Source of the DNA: Elephas maximus indicus
Taxonomy: Eukaryota > Chordata > Mammalia > Proboscidea > Elephantidae
DNA: 64,000 nt
Direction of reading: 5' to 3'
Assembly (NCBI RefSeq): GCF_024166365.1
Contig: NC_064820.1
Coordinates: forward strand, 144,480,001-144,544,000
The position numbers and the translations under genes are program-made. Shown piece by piece: positions 10,065 through 22,009 of the stretch. The notes under the pieces were generated by a model. The model had not been told where the DNA came from. It saw nothing but the letters and a program-made list of their open reading frames with translations, and did no database searches. Positions within the stretch are counted from its first letter, which is position 1; the number at the start of each line of letters is the position of its first letter.

Positions 10065-10070
10065 AATAAA
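10065..10070 (+). terminator. CCDC112: Candidate poly(A) signal
   Basis: A second AATAAA, followed by a T/G-rich stretch (cattttgtatttgttt), a favourable context for 3' end formation. Confidence 0.5.
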
Positions 10071-10097
10071 CATTTTGTATTTGTTTAAAGCATGCTT

Positions 10098-10930
10098 TGT
10101 TTTTTTGTTTTTTTTTTTTTATTGTGCTTTAAGTGAAAGTTTACAAATCAAGTTTCTCATAAAAAACTTATACACACCTTGCTATGTACTCCTAGCTGCT
10201 CCCACTCCAATGAGACAGCACACTCCTCCTCTCCACCCTGTATTCCCTGTGTCCATTCAACCAGCTCCTGTCTCCCTCTGCTTTCTCATCTCGTCTCTAG
10301 ACAGGAGCTGCCCACATAGTCTCATGTGTCTACTTGAGCCACGAAGCTCACTCCTCACCATTTTCTGTCTTACAGTCCAGTCCAATACCTGTCTGAAGAG
10401 TTGGCCTTGGGAATGGTTCCAGTCTTGGGCTAACAAAGGGTCCCGGGGACCATGACTTCTGGGTTCCTCTAGTCTCAGTCAGACCATTAAGTCTGGTCTT
10501 TTTATGAGAATTTGAGGTCTGCATCCCACTGTTCTTGTGCTCCATCAGGGATTAAGGGATTCTCTGTTGTGTTCCCTTTAGGGCAGTAATCAGTGGTAGC
10601 CGGGCACTATCTAGTTCTTCTGGTGTCAGGCTGATGGAGTCTGTGGTTAATATGGCCCAGATATTGGGGTCATCTTTACCTTCTATCTTTGGTGTTCTTC
10701 ATTCTCCTTTGCTCCGGGTGGGTTGAGACAGTTGATGCATCTTAGGTGGCTGCTTGCTAGTGGTTAAGAACCCAGACGCCATTCACCAAAGTGGGATGCA
10801 GAATGTTTTCTTAATACAATTTTGTTATGCCAGCTGACCATGATGTCCCCTGAAACCATGGTCCCCAAACCTCCATCCCTGCTATCCTGGCTTTTGAAGC
10901 GTTCGGTTGTATTCAAGAAACTTCTTAAGC
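10098..10930 (-). mobile_element. Afrotherian L1-type LINE 3' end
   Basis: Starts with a T run (the poly(A) tail read in reverse), then attgtgctttaagtgaaagt. The same tail is seen at 56940 in reverse and at 44750 forward. About 830 bp of 3' UTR-like sequence without open reading frames. I call it an L1 3' UTR because it repeats in three places with A-rich ends; the LINE family is inferred. Confidence 0.7.
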
Positions 10931-11685
10931 ATGCTAGAGTATTTATTTTAAAAAATATGCCTCTAACCTCACATACCATTTTGGTTGTATTATGGATATT
11001 ATCTTTTTGGTTTCCTTCAGCTGTTTCAAATTTCCCTTCAGCCTTTTTGCACTTAACATGTTTATAAAATCTTTGTGTCTTAACATCTTCCTGGCTCATG
11101 CAGTTTTCTTTTCTGATTCTCTTTATCTCAAAATATTGAATTTTTTTGTTCAGAAACATCTGAAATAAGCTAGCTTTGGAATATTATGATTTCTCTTGAT
11201 GGTATTTAAAGTGCTTTAAAATTGCTAAAGTCATGTCCATTTGGTACAGTATTACTTTTTAAATTTACAAACTTTTGTACATTAAAAATACAAATTAACT
11301 TAATTTAACTCAACTTTTTATATTATAAAATCTTAATTCCTAACTTTAATTCATTTTCACTTTATAGAAAGGTACCATATACGTAATACAAAAAAAATAC
11401 ATTTCTTACATGTTTTAGAGTATCTTTATTTCTAATTTGATACTTTTAGGTCAAATGATTATTGGAAATTTACTGTGAGTATAGAGATCAAAACCTTTTC
11501 TTATTTTACAGTTAATATCTAAGTAGATGATTTCTAAGTTCTGGCAACTGAATTTTGATTATAGAATTATTGGTGCAGAATGAGAGCATTGACAGAAAAC
11601 ATCTTTTATTGGGAATGCTCATTTATCCTACATGTTCTCTATAACTTTTTTACATGATCTTAGGCAGTTTAGAAATAAAGTAGGA
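10931..11685. other. Intergenic, nothing recognised
   Basis: Sequence between CCDC112 and PGGT1B without identifiable genes, repeats or motifs. Confidence 0.5.
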
Positions 11686-11846
11686 CCAAAAAAAAAACAA
11701 AGTTGCCATCAAGTTGTTCCAACTCATGTTTCATAGTTCAACTGTGCTCCATAGGGTTTTCAATGGCTGTGATCTTTCGGAAGTAGATGGCCAGGTCTTT
11801 CTTTGGTGATACCTCTTGGTGAATTCAAACCATCAACGTTTAGGTC
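11686..11846 (-). mobile_element. AfroSINE, long subfamily, truncated
   Basis: Starts with an A-rich run and aaagttgccatcaagttg, and contains ggctgtgatctttcggaagtag, the long-subfamily block. The tRNA-like head is missing. Confidence 0.75.
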
Positions 11847-11847
11847 A

Positions 11848-12149
11848 GTGAAAAAGAAACAAAAACCAGGGAAAACAAGTTGGCAAGGTTGTGGAGAAAC
11901 TGGAGCCCTCATCCATTGCTGGTGGGAATGTAAAATGGTGCATCCATCGTGGAAAACATTGGCATTTACTCAAAAAGTTGAATGTAAAATTAGGATGACA
12001 CAGCAATTCTGGTCCTACGTATATACCCAGAAGTGAATGTAGGAATACAACAGAAACCTGCACACCAATGTTCACTGCAGCATTTTTCATAATAGCCAAA
12101 AGGCAGCAACAACGAAGTGTCCATCAACAAATGAATAAATAAAATGTAG
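11848..12149 (+). mobile_element. Old L1 3' end, left part
   Basis: The phrase ttggcaaggttgtggagaaac and ggtgggaatgtaaaatggtg are hallmarks of old mammalian L1 3' regions. An AfroSINE interrupts it at about 12150 and it resumes at 12320. Confidence 0.75.
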
Positions 12150-12312
12150 TTCCTGGTGGCATAGTGGTTAAGTGCTACCGCTGCTAACCAAAGAAAGGGT
12201 TGGCAGTTTGAATCTGCCAGGCGCTCCTAGGAAACTCTGTGGGGCAGTTCTACTCTGTCCTATAGGGTCACTGTGAGTCGGAATCGACCCGACGGCACTG
12301 TGTTTCTGGGTT
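12150..12312 (+). mobile_element. AfroSINE inserted in L1
   Basis: Short-subfamily AfroSINE with clear head (cctggtggcatagtggttaag) and end (gtcggaatcgacccgacgg), nested in the L1 sequence. Confidence 0.9.
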
Positions 12313-12319
12313 CTGTATA

Positions 12320-12660
12320 TATATATACAATGGAGTATTATGCAGCCGTAAAGAGAAATGTTCTGATGCATGGCCCAACACGGGTGAGCCTTGAAAACAT
12401 TTTGCTGAGCAAAATAAGTCAGTTGCAAAAGGACAAATACTGTATGATCTCACTTACATGAAATAAGCAAATATATGGAAATCAAAGATTATCAATGGTT
12501 ACCAAGGGCGGGAAGGAGAAGGAAAGGGAAGGTTTTTGTTTGGGGAGCATTGAGTTTATGTTAGTGGTAGTGGAAAGTTTTGGATGAAGATGGCAATAGT
12601 GGTAGCACAAAATGAAAAATATAATCGATTTCACTGAGTTGTAAATAATGGAAGTTGTAT
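12320..12660 (+). mobile_element. Old L1 3' end, right part
   Basis: Continues with atacaatggagtattatgcagcc and gaaaacattttgctgagcaaaat, the usual L1 order after the interruption. Confidence 0.75.
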
Positions 12661-12699
12661 TTGCAGGTGTTGTGTTGTGTTATGTTTTCACCAATAATA

Positions 12700-12903
12700 A
12701 AACCAAAACCAAACCCACTGCTGTCAAGTGGATTCTGACTCACTATCCCGATAGAACAGTAGAACTGCCCCATAGGGTTTCCAAGGGTGTAATCTTTAAG
12801 AAGCAGACGGCCACATCTTCCTCCCGCAGAGGGGCTGGTGGGTTCCAACTGCTGGCCTTCATTAGCAGCCGAGCACTTCAACCCCTGCACCACCAGTTTT
12901 CCT
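12700..12903 (-). mobile_element. AfroSINE, long subfamily
   Basis: From aaccaaaccc to caccaccagtttttcc-like sequence, with the block gtgtaatctttaagaagcag. Confidence 0.85.
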
Positions 12904-12914
12904 TTTCAACACAA

Positions 12915-13060
12915 TAACAAAAAGAAAAACAGTTGCTACGGAGTCAATTCTGACTCATGGAGATTCCTTGTGCTGCAGACTAGAACTGCACTCCCAATTA
13001 CGGAAGAGAAAAGTTCTGACACATTTGTGGGCTTGGCTGCAAGGTGTTTCCAAACCTTTG
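12915..13060 (-). mobile_element. Degraded AfroSINE remnant
   Basis: A weak match: acagttgctacggagtcaattctgactcatgg, then decay. It lies directly upstream of the PGGT1B CpG-rich region. Confidence 0.4.
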
Positions 13061-13117
13061 GAGATAAGAGTAGAAAAGATGAGCCGTGCACTACCTACGG
13101 AGAAATTGTAGAAATAA

Positions 13118-13580
<463 letters not shown>

Positions 13581-13599
13581 CTCTCCCGAGTTCCTATGG

Positions 13600-14415
13600 G
13601 CGAGTTTAGAATCTCCAGTTTCCGCCTTTTCCACGTCTCATCCATTTTTCCTGTCAACCTGAGCTTCCTTTTTATTCTCCTAAAGCCTGTGAGTCACCAC
13701 TCTGAGTATCTGAGATAGTTTTTGCCCCGTGATTTCCAGGCATAAAAGGGAAAAGACAAAGCGTTTCTCATTGGTGTTATAGATAAATAGCCTCTTCTGT
13801 GCTTCTCTTTCCTCCCCTAAAGTCATTAACCCTTAATTGAATGCCTGCATGATGTTTAGTGTATAGGAGCATCAGAGAGTCTCTTTAAGGTCTGGGTAGA
13901 AATTTACTTTCCAGGAATTGTAAACTAATGGGAAGAGAAGACTAGTAGCAAAAGGAGATGCAGCGTCGTGTGAAGCAGCCTGTTGAAGTATATCTGCAAT
14001 AGGCTTGATAAAGTTGGAGTTGATTGAAGAGTATGATTTGGCAAAGGATAAGAAACTATGGATTGGTCATACAGAGTACAAATTTGGGGATGAGAAGAAC
14101 AAAAGGCGGCGGCGATCTTTGCTCCGCATTGCTGTTTTTTGTAGTGAGACTCCAAAGCTGTATGGGACTGGGTGGGGAAGAATCAGCCGATTGTTTTTGC
14201 TCTGATCTCTTCCCACATTTTTTAATTGTTAGTCTCTGTTATATTTTGAACAGTGCATGAGTGGGTCAGTTGTGGGGGTTTTGTAAATTATTTCTGCAGA
14301 GTGGCCAAGAAATATTTTTTGTGGTTGTTGCTGGAGTACACTGCTGAACAAGAAAAGGCCTTTGATTAATTCTGCACTATTTTTTATATGTCAGTGTACG
14401 TTCTGTAGGAGCACA
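13600..14415. other. PGGT1B intron 1, proximal part
   Basis: Below the CpG-rich region no repeat, gene or motif is recognised. Confidence 0.5.
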
Positions 14416-14419
14416 TAGG

Positions 14420-14604
14420 AAGGGCAGGCACCTAATCCAGATTTCTTTAGAGAAGCCATCTCTAATCACCCTTTCCAGAAGAAATCCACTCCAGTCACCA
14501 CGTGAAATAATACACGTATTGGTTTACTTGTTATAATATATTTCTTTCACCCTGGAAGTAAACTTCATCAAGGTAGGATCCTTGTGTGTCTTGTTCACCT
14601 CTGT
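14420..14604 (+). repeat. L2 3' end, left part
   Basis: Phrases like agagaagccatctctaatcaccc and cttgttcacctctgtaacactagg are L2-like. Interrupted by a hAT-type element and resumed at 14820. Confidence 0.6.
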
Positions 14605-14818
14605 AACACTAGGGCCATCACTCCTATTCGGCTATGTAATATGGCAGCCACTAGCCCTGCTTGGCTACTTTAATTTAAAATAATTAAAATTAAATAAAAA
14701 TTCATCTCCTCAGTTTGCACTAGCCACGTTTCAAATGTTCAGTCACCACATTGGCCAGTGCTACTATATCTTTTATTGGAACTTTTCCAGAAAGATCTAT
14801 GGGATAGCACTGCCCTAG
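14605..14818 (-). mobile_element. Non-autonomous hAT-type element inserted in L2
   Basis: Contains tatgtaatatggcagccacta and gtttcaaatgttcagtcacca and ends gatctatgggatagcactgcc, resembling a common MER-type element whose end reads CAGTGCTGTCC. It splits an L2 copy cleanly. Confidence 0.55.
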
Positions 14819-14885
14819 GGCCGTGAACAATATCTGGCACATGAGAGGTACTAAGTAAATATATTTGTTGAATGAATGAGCTGAG
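14819..14885 (+). repeat. L2 3' end, right part
   Basis: gggccgtgaacaatatctggcac through aaatatatttgttgaatgaatga is the classic L2 terminus. Confidence 0.65.
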
Positions 14886-14889
14886 CCCC

Positions 14890-16500
14890 GAAGGATGAAC
14901 AGATTCTGGCAAAACCAAGAGTGAAACATTATTTGTATTTCTTTCGCTATGCATACTGACTAGCAGAGCGCATAAAAACCCAACCCAGTGCCGTTGAAGC
15001 AGATAACATACCTAGCCTTAAATTAAGATTTCCAAAATCTGGTCAATTGATTGTGGTGATATGGGATGTTAAAAAATACATTGATAAATCACATTTAGAG
15101 TTTTATGAGGATTAATTTTATGTGAATTCAAAGCATTTTTGATAAATTCTTCCGTTTTTGTTACGTTGTGATTAACAGTTGAACTTTGCTTGTAGCTGGT
15201 TATAGGTCTCTGGTTGCGTTTTTGAAATGCGGGTTGGTTTTACTCATCTATTCTGTGTAATTTCAGCATGGTTAAAACCACACAGACCAAAGCGTGTTGT
15301 CTGTAACAGTAATTCTGCTCACTGCGTAAGTAAAACAGCAAAGATTGTCTAAAAACTAATTTGACAATTGATTTAACAACTTTAGCATAACCTTAGGATC
15401 TACAGCAGGTATTCTATATTAGATAATAGATGTACAACACCTTGGTGTATTTGTTAAGAAATATTCAGTATATCCACTTCTATGCCTAGTGTTTGTCACT
15501 TGCATAGATTATTTTTAAAATGATTTTTGGTTGTCTTGCAGCTCATATAATACAATAAATAAATTTAAGATAACTTGCAGGTACCAGTTTTTGTAGTGAT
15601 TTTAAAATTTTTCAGTTTTTCTCCCACCTGATTCAGAGTGCTTACTTTCTTTAGTTTAGCATCCAGTCCTCTTGTGGTGTGTGTAATTCATAATAGACCT
15701 TAAGATGCTTGTGAAGAAGCTCCAACCTTTTAAGCAAAGGTGACTGGTCACAAAATTTCTACTGATACTAGGAGTTTTAAGCCAAACAATGCTTTTGCCA
15801 GTATTCTCACCCAGTATTAGCAATGTAGTTCCTAATGTGTGTCTGGCCACTGAGGACTCAGTGTTAAACAGTGATTCGGGTGTTCCTGTGCTCCTTATTA
15901 CTGAGAGAGATGAAATAGCTGGCTCTCAGGACTGGATATTTAGACACATTTTCTGGTCCTGCATTTTTGTGAAATAATTCCATTTCCTTTCTTCTCATAG
16001 TCTGACAAATAGGAACAAATCAGAAAATTAGAAAATTAACTTCTTCTAATGACCATGGCTTTATGACAATGAAAAAGTATATTGTTTACTGCTTATATCT
16101 GAGGTTTTTTTTATTATTATTAACCTCCAAAAAGTGGTAGTTAACTAGTTAACCCACTTTACTGGTTCAGTGAATATTAAACCTTGAGTTGTGACGTTTA
16201 GCAATACATTTCTTTTCTTCATGAATGGTTTGGAGAGGTTCCCCGCCCCCCCCCCCCCCCCACCGCCCCGTATGTGTGGTTATATATTATTGTTGCTATT
16301 TGTATTTGGGTAATGGGAATTAAAATACACTTTTTATTGAGGAACAAAATATTAACCATTTCCTATCATTTTATTTCTACTATTGGCAACCTCAATGTTC
16401 TAGAAAAGTTTAGGTAATTAACCTGTATTTTATACAACATTCATCATCTACCTACTTTTTCCGTTCTCAAGTCTTACCTTTTTCCTCTATCCTATGTTGT
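14890..16500. other. PGGT1B intron 1, little recognised
   Basis: No gene or named repeat is supported. A C-run (about 16243-16262) lies near the right end. Confidence 0.5.
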
Positions 16501-16668
16501 TACCCTGGTGGCGTAGTGGTTAAGTGCTACGGCTGCTTAACTAAAAGGTCAACAATTCAAATCCACCAGTCGCTCCTTGGAAACTATATAGGCAGTCCTG
16601 CTCTGTCCTATAGGGTCACTGTGAGTTGGAATCGACTCCTATGGCAGTGGGTTTGGTTTTTTTGGTTA
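16501..16668 (+). mobile_element. AfroSINE
   Basis: Short-subfamily copy from taccctggtggcgtagtgg to gtgggtttggtttttttgg. Confidence 0.9.
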
Positions 16669-16751
16669 TGTTGTAACCGATCTGCTGCCTACCATTCCCT
16701 AACTACTGTTTTTGTTTTTTCATTTCCTCCCTTATCTCAAGTATATCACAG

Positions 16752-16950
16752 TGTAGCAGTGGATTTCTCAAAGTGTGATGGTGATGGTGGGAGGCTCTTC
16801 ATCAGTAAAAATGGGGGTGCTTATTAAAATGCACATGCCTGGGCCCCTACCCAGATCTACTGCATTGCAATCTCTCCAGGCCTGTGAGTCTGCATTATAA
16901 CAAGCATCCCACATGGTTCTGATGCACACTAAAGTTTAAGAACTGTTTGC
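16752..16950 (+). mobile_element. MER5A-like hAT element
   Basis: gtgtagcagtggatttctca, tattaaaatgcacatgcctgg and the terminal ctaaagtttaagaactg match the order of a MER5-type element. Confidence 0.6.
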
Positions 16951-16984
16951 CTGATGCGAGAAAAGGTATGGAAACATTATTATA

Positions 16985-17150
16985 GCAGTGCTTCCCAACT
17001 TTAATGTGCATATGAATCACCTGGGGATCTTGTTAAAAATGTAAGTGAGGATTGCATAGGCCTCAGGGGAGGTCCGAGAGGCTACATTTCAAAAAGCTTT
17101 CAGGTGATGCTGATGCTGTTGATCCCCTGACCAGACTTGGAGCAGCAAGA
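16985..17150 (+). mobile_element. MER5A
   Basis: ccaactttaatgtgcatatg, aatcacctggggatcttgtt and caggtgatgctgatgctg are characteristic MER5A phrases. Confidence 0.75.
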
Positions 17151-17550
17151 CATTATGAAACAGATTGTATGTGCATTATGGGAGGGCCTAACTAGCTCAA
17201 CCTGATGAGAGCCAGGGCTTCAGGGAAGGCATCCTTGAGGAAGTAACTTTGGAGCTAAATATTAAAAAATGTGTTCCAGTTTTGTGGGGGAAGAGTGTTA
17301 TAGGCAAATGGACAATAAGGTTAAAGGCAAATGAGTAAGTGTTGAGCAGAGAAACTTCAATCAGTTGTCTAACAGTGATTCAAAATGTAGGATGGATGTG
17401 ATAGGATCGCCTGGAAAGATAGACTTGGGCCAGATCACAGAGGGATTTGTGTGTAATCCAGGGCTGGATTAAGGCATGTGAGGGCCCTAAGCATTGATAA
17501 TCTGTGGTGCTGTCTCCTCCATTCACTCACTTACAGACAGGATATGTGAG

Positions 17551-17561
17551 TTTTATATATA

Positions 17562-17597
<36 letters not shown>

Positions 17598-17606
17598 TGT
17601 ATGTAT
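17551..17606 (+). repeat. (TA)n(GTAT)n microsatellite
   Basis: A TA run passes into about nine GTAT units. It sits inside the hAT element, just before the inserted RTE copy. Confidence 0.98.
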
Positions 17607-17618
17607 TTGCCTCCATGA

Positions 17619-18726
17619 GGCAGAAAGTAGAGAATACCAGAAAGATGTTTACTTGCATTTATTGACTATGCAAAGGCATTTGACTGTGTGGATCATAACA
17701 AATTATGATAACATTGGGAAGAATGGGAATTCCAGAACACGTAATTGTGCTCACAAGGAACATGTACATAGATCAAGAGGCAGTCATTCCAACAGAACAA
17801 GGGGAAACTGTGATTTAAAGTTAGGAAAGATGTGTGTCAGGGTTGTATCCTTTCACCATACCTATTCAGTCTGTATGCTGACCAAATAATCTGAGAAGCT
17901 AGACTGTATGAAGAAGAACGGGGCATCAGGATGGGAAGAAGACTCATTAACCACCTGCGTTATGCAGATGACACAACCTTGCTTGCTGAAAGTGAAGAGG
18001 ACTTAAAGCACTTATTGATAAAGATAAAAGACCATAGCCTTCAGTATGGATTACACCTCAACATAAAAATCTTCACAGCTGGACTAATAAGCAACATCAT
18101 GAAAAATGGAGAAAAGATTGAAATTGTGAAGAATTTCATTTTACTTGGATCCACAATCAACACCCATGGAAGCAGCAGTCAGGAAATCAAAAGATGCATT
18201 GCATTGGACAAATCTGCTGCAAAAGACCTCTTTAAAGTGTTGAAAAGCAAAGATGTCGCCTTGAAGACTAAGGTGCACCTAACCCAAGCCTTGGTCTTTT
18301 CATTCGCCTCATATGCATGCAAAACCTGGACAATAAGGAGGATCAAAGATGAATTGATACCTTTGAGTTATGGTGTTGGCGAAGAATACTGCATATACCA
18401 TGGACTGCCAAAAAAACAAACAAATCTGTCTTGGAAAAAGTATATCCAGAATGCTACTTAGCAGTAAGGATGAAGAGACTTTGTCTTACATACTTTGGAC
18501 ATGTTATCAGGAGGAATCAGTCCCTGGAGAAGGACATCATGCTTGGTAAAGTAGAGAGTCAGTGAAAAAGAGGAAGACCCTCAATGAGATGGATTGACAC
18601 AGTGGCTGCAACAATGGGCTTAAGCATAGCAGCGATTGTGAGGATAGTGCAGGACTGGGCAGTGTTTTGTTCTGTTGTACATAGGGTCATAGAAGTTGGA
18701 ACTGACTCAATGGCATGTAACAACAG
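17619..18726 (+). pseudogene. RTE (BovB-like) LINE copy, 5'-truncated, reverse transcriptase remnant
   Basis: The 3' third of an RTE LINE. Recognisable pieces in order are: DYAKAFDCVDHNK near 17660 (with a lost base), CILSPYLF, the catalytic block LRYADDTTLLAESEEDLKHL near 17960, and the C-terminal domain GHVIRRNQSLEKDIMLG and WIDTVAATMG before the 3' end. The YADD residues are the polymerase metal-binding motif. Frameshifts (for example near 17700) and stops (for example near 18461 and 18565) make it dead. The last bases (atggcatgtaacaaca) match the tail of the other RTE copies in the window. It inserted into the hAT fossil. Confidence 0.9.
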
Positions 18727-20441
18727 ATGTATGTGTATGTGCGTACATCTGCCTTAGCTATCCATGATGTGACTTCTTTTTAAATGTGACTAAAATGTCA
18801 GCAATTGAACACAAAAGTGGCTTATGCCATTTTAGTGGAATGAGATGAACTGAATTATAAAATTTTTAGAGCATATGGGGTACTAAGATTTTTACTATAT
18901 ACTATATTTTCTACAAAAAGAGTATTCCACATATTCTACAGCAAAGAAAATGAGTCTGTGAACTTAGTTGTTTCAACAATCAATGTAAAATTCTGATTTC
19001 CCACAATGAAAAATTGACTTCTACCGACTTTGCTTTAAACAGCTCATAGTTCAGTTTTGATGCGTGTTTTGTAATAAATGCTATAATTATAAATGACCAA
19101 ATGAAAAGATGTCTTAAAAGAAAAGTTAAGGATCAGAAAACATAACACATTACTATATCGTATATTTAGATAGATCTTTCGTCTCTAAGTTTATAATTAA
19201 AAATATTTCTATTCTTTGATCTTACAAATTCTTCAATGCTTTCATCACAGTTAAGCTGCTGAACAGTATCTACTTCCGTACATAATAAGGATAACGAATC
19301 GTCTTTTTTGAATCGTTGTATGCTGAGGGTTTTTGAGTCTCTTTAGGGATGAAAATGAGTGCTCTGTTGTACAGTTTGTGATTATTAAAATTAGGAATAT
19401 ATGTAAAGCAGTTTCAACATTGAGAAGTACACGTTGTGTTTTATCTTCTCTTATGGAATCATACATGCCTATATGAGTAAAATTTGTTTTTACTGAATCT
19501 GTAAACTTAGTTTTCATGTGAGAATGAAATTGTCACACTTTTCTGTAAAGATACGTATTTAAGTCATCAGGATAAGCTTGCAATAATTTCTTAGGTGCCT
19601 TTATGCATTCTTCATCAGGTATATCCACATTGTTTAAGAAGCAAAACCTGTTTCAAAGAACTTCATACACTTTCACCCCTTTTCATGCAAGATTCAATCG
19701 TGTCAATGACGGTATAGTATGTGGTTACACGAAATTGATATATGGCAGTCAGTGATATTTCTGGAGCACTTCTGTCATTTACTTGTTTCTTTCTAATGCT
19801 TCTACAACAGTGACCTGTTTGATAATCAGTATTCGACAGTATTTGTTTTGCTGTGTTTTCAAAATTTCCTCTTAAATTATGTAAATACCCTGTTAATGCC
19901 TGGTAGAGATATGTGCATGTCTTTAAATTTGCTTCTGAATCTTGGAGAGCTTGGGTTCTCCAAGAAATGTTATATTATCCCATATAACCAACATAAATAC
20001 ATACTCTAGTGTTTGCATTTTGTTGGTGATGTTTTCAGCTTCTCCATTTGGCATCTCCTTTTTGTGTCTGATCTTCAGCAGTATTTTCTAAGGCACCTAA
20101 AATTTGAGTGTAGGATTCCAGGATGGCACTCATTGCTACAGCATGCACTTCTTAACATGTATTAGAAAGACATTTTAATACTAGATAATTGCCTAAATAT
20201 GTTTTAAGAACTGCCCACTGGTGAGTAGAGGCAGCAAAAATGTATAGAGTGAACAGTAGGGAAAAAATGAACTGCTTCTGGACAACAATTTACTGTGCTG
20301 CATCCTACAAGATTAAGTCAGTCCGTAGCGTGTGGTATGAAAATGGTATATTCATTACGTTCTATACTTTTCTGTTGCATGCCTTTATAACACCCTGACA
20401 TATTGGCAGCATTGTCATAGGACTGGCCTCTGCTTAAAATA

Positions 20442-20655
20442 TAATATAACAGCATTTGTTCCAAATTCTGCATCCATTCATTGCTGTAGTAAAAAAAATT
20501 AATGGTGTAGAAAAGTGAAACTATTTTAGAATCTGAAACTGTCGGATATGCAGGCCCCATAAGTAACAGAAATACAGACTCTGCTTTGTGGAATAATTTT
20601 TCTTCTAATGTTGTAAATTATTGCATCGAAAGAGGACAAAATGATTGTAAATATC
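20442..20655 (+). repeat. Inverted duplication, arm 1
   Basis: This 214-bp arm is the reverse complement of 21490-21703, at well over 90 per cent identity by eye. Read on + it encodes the transposase N-terminal piece ALWNNFSSN in the opposite direction to the rest of the pseudogene, so this arm is the displaced copy. Confidence 0.93.
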
Positions 20656-21489
20656 AATTTAAAAAAATCAATTTTGCAAACTTCACATAAATAGTGAAGT
20701 ACTTTATTTGCAGTTTCTCCACTGGTATGACTTTTTAAGCTAGTAAATGTGATAAATCACTCGATAGGTTTTCTATCTGTTGAAGACAAGTATCTTTAAA
20801 AAATGCTTAGCTGATTTGTATGCGAAAGACCAGGAGTGGAATCTACAAACTGAAATATCGAGCTATACTTTTTTCACTGAAAATAGTCAATTGAACTTAA
20901 TCACTTTTTAAGCTTATTAATTCTTCCCATGTTCTTTTACATATATACGATGGGTTGCTCTTTCCTGTGTTACCGTATTTTGAGATGTGATCTGCTAAAA
21001 AATGAATCAAACTGAAAACAAGTTCAAGTAAACCCAAAAGATTTCCATTTTGTGGGGACCAAAACATGTCGTTTCTTCCTGAAAAGATAATTCACGTTCA
21101 GCAATTGTTATAATGACAACAGCATGTTGCAGAATGGCTTTTCAATACTGACCTTCTTCATTAATTTGTGTTTCCAGTTCATGAGTTAAACCAAAACCAT
21201 GTCTTTGGTTTAAATATGACAACATATGATCTCTGTGAATTGAACTGGTTTTCATGTTTATCAGTCATATTCAAGTTGCGCCTATCACTAAATCTCTGTG
21301 TAGCAAATTGCTAATTAAATGATTTGCGACTGAATCAATATGCAGAGCTGACTGATGGAGAATACAGTAGCCACTCCCTCTTATAATTTTCACCATTAGC
21401 TTTGCACCCTAGAAATATATTCCGACTCCAGAACCTTGTTTGTTTACCTTTCAGAAATTTTCTATATGAATTTTCAAGTGGCCTGCTAT

Positions 21490-21703
21490 GATGTTTACAA
21501 TCACTTTGCCCTCTTTCGATGGAATAATTTGCATCATTAGAAGAAAAATTATTCCACAAAGCAGAGTCTGTATTTCTGTTACTTATGGGGTCTGCATATC
21601 CGACAGCTTCAGATTCTAAAATAGTTTCACTTTTCTACACCATTAATTTTTTTTACTACAGCAATGAATGGATGCAGAATTTGGAACAAATGCTGTTATA
21701 TTA
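21490..21703 (-). repeat. Inverted duplication, arm 2 (native position)
   Basis: The partner arm, in the expected place and orientation for the hAT transposase N-terminus. About 830 bp separate the arms. Confidence 0.93.
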
Positions 21704-21955
21704 GTAATTTCAGCATTAGCAGTACTAGTACAACAATTTGCACCCATTAAACTCAAGCAGTCAACAGAAGAAGTCTCTTCTGATTCATTACATTTTAAAA
21801 AGGAAGTTAATTTTGGAATTGCTGTAGGGATTCACAAATCATTTTCTTTTTATCTTCTGTGAGCTTTCGTTTTTGTGCTCCACTTAGTTGTTGCCATTTC
21901 ATTTTTACCTGGATATAAAATTATGTTGCTTTTTAAATTTGGTTCTATTGTAGCA

Positions 21956-22009
21956 AATGAATTTGAATAATTGAAAATAAATAATGAATTTGAATAATTG
22001 AAAATAACA
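21956..22009 (+). repeat. 27-bp tandem duplication
   Basis: Two adjacent units of 27 bp (aatgaatttgaataattg then aaaataaat), nearly identical. Confidence 0.9.

Larger units (their letters stand above)
9572..10085 (+). other. CCDC112: CCDC112 3' UTR (inferred)
   Basis: From the stop codon to shortly after the second AATAAA. The end is inferred from the poly(A) signals and from the start of an L1 tail on the other strand at about 10098. Confidence 0.6.
19190..21897 (-). pseudogene. hAT transposase pseudogene (TTF zinc finger / DUF4371 / dimerisation)
   Basis: Minus-strand coding remnants occur in the order of a hAT transposase. A Lys-rich start lies near 21897 (MATTKWSTKTKAHRR). Next comes the N-terminal region ending ALWNNFSSNDANYSIERGQ near 21550, then a TTF-type block NGENYKREWLLYSPS near 21370. 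A DUF4371-type region follows at about 20830-21180, with FGPHKMEIF-like and DSTPG-like remains. RGQSYDNAANMSGCYKGMQ lies near 20400, and the C-terminal dimerisation motif TEHSFSSLKRLKN lies near 19350. Many stops and frameshifts break it and no long frame survives, so domestication is unlikely. A 214-bp inverted copy of its N-terminal region interrupts the middle. Confidence 0.85.

Noticed and set aside
17494..17889. A 131-codon frame with a Tyr/Met/Val/Cys repeat
   Set aside because: The repeat comes from the TA/GTAT microsatellite and the rest is a frameshifted part of an RTE copy.
19190..21897. A domesticated hAT transposase gene
   Set aside because: Stops and frameshifts occur throughout and an inverted segment interrupts it, so no functional protein can be made.
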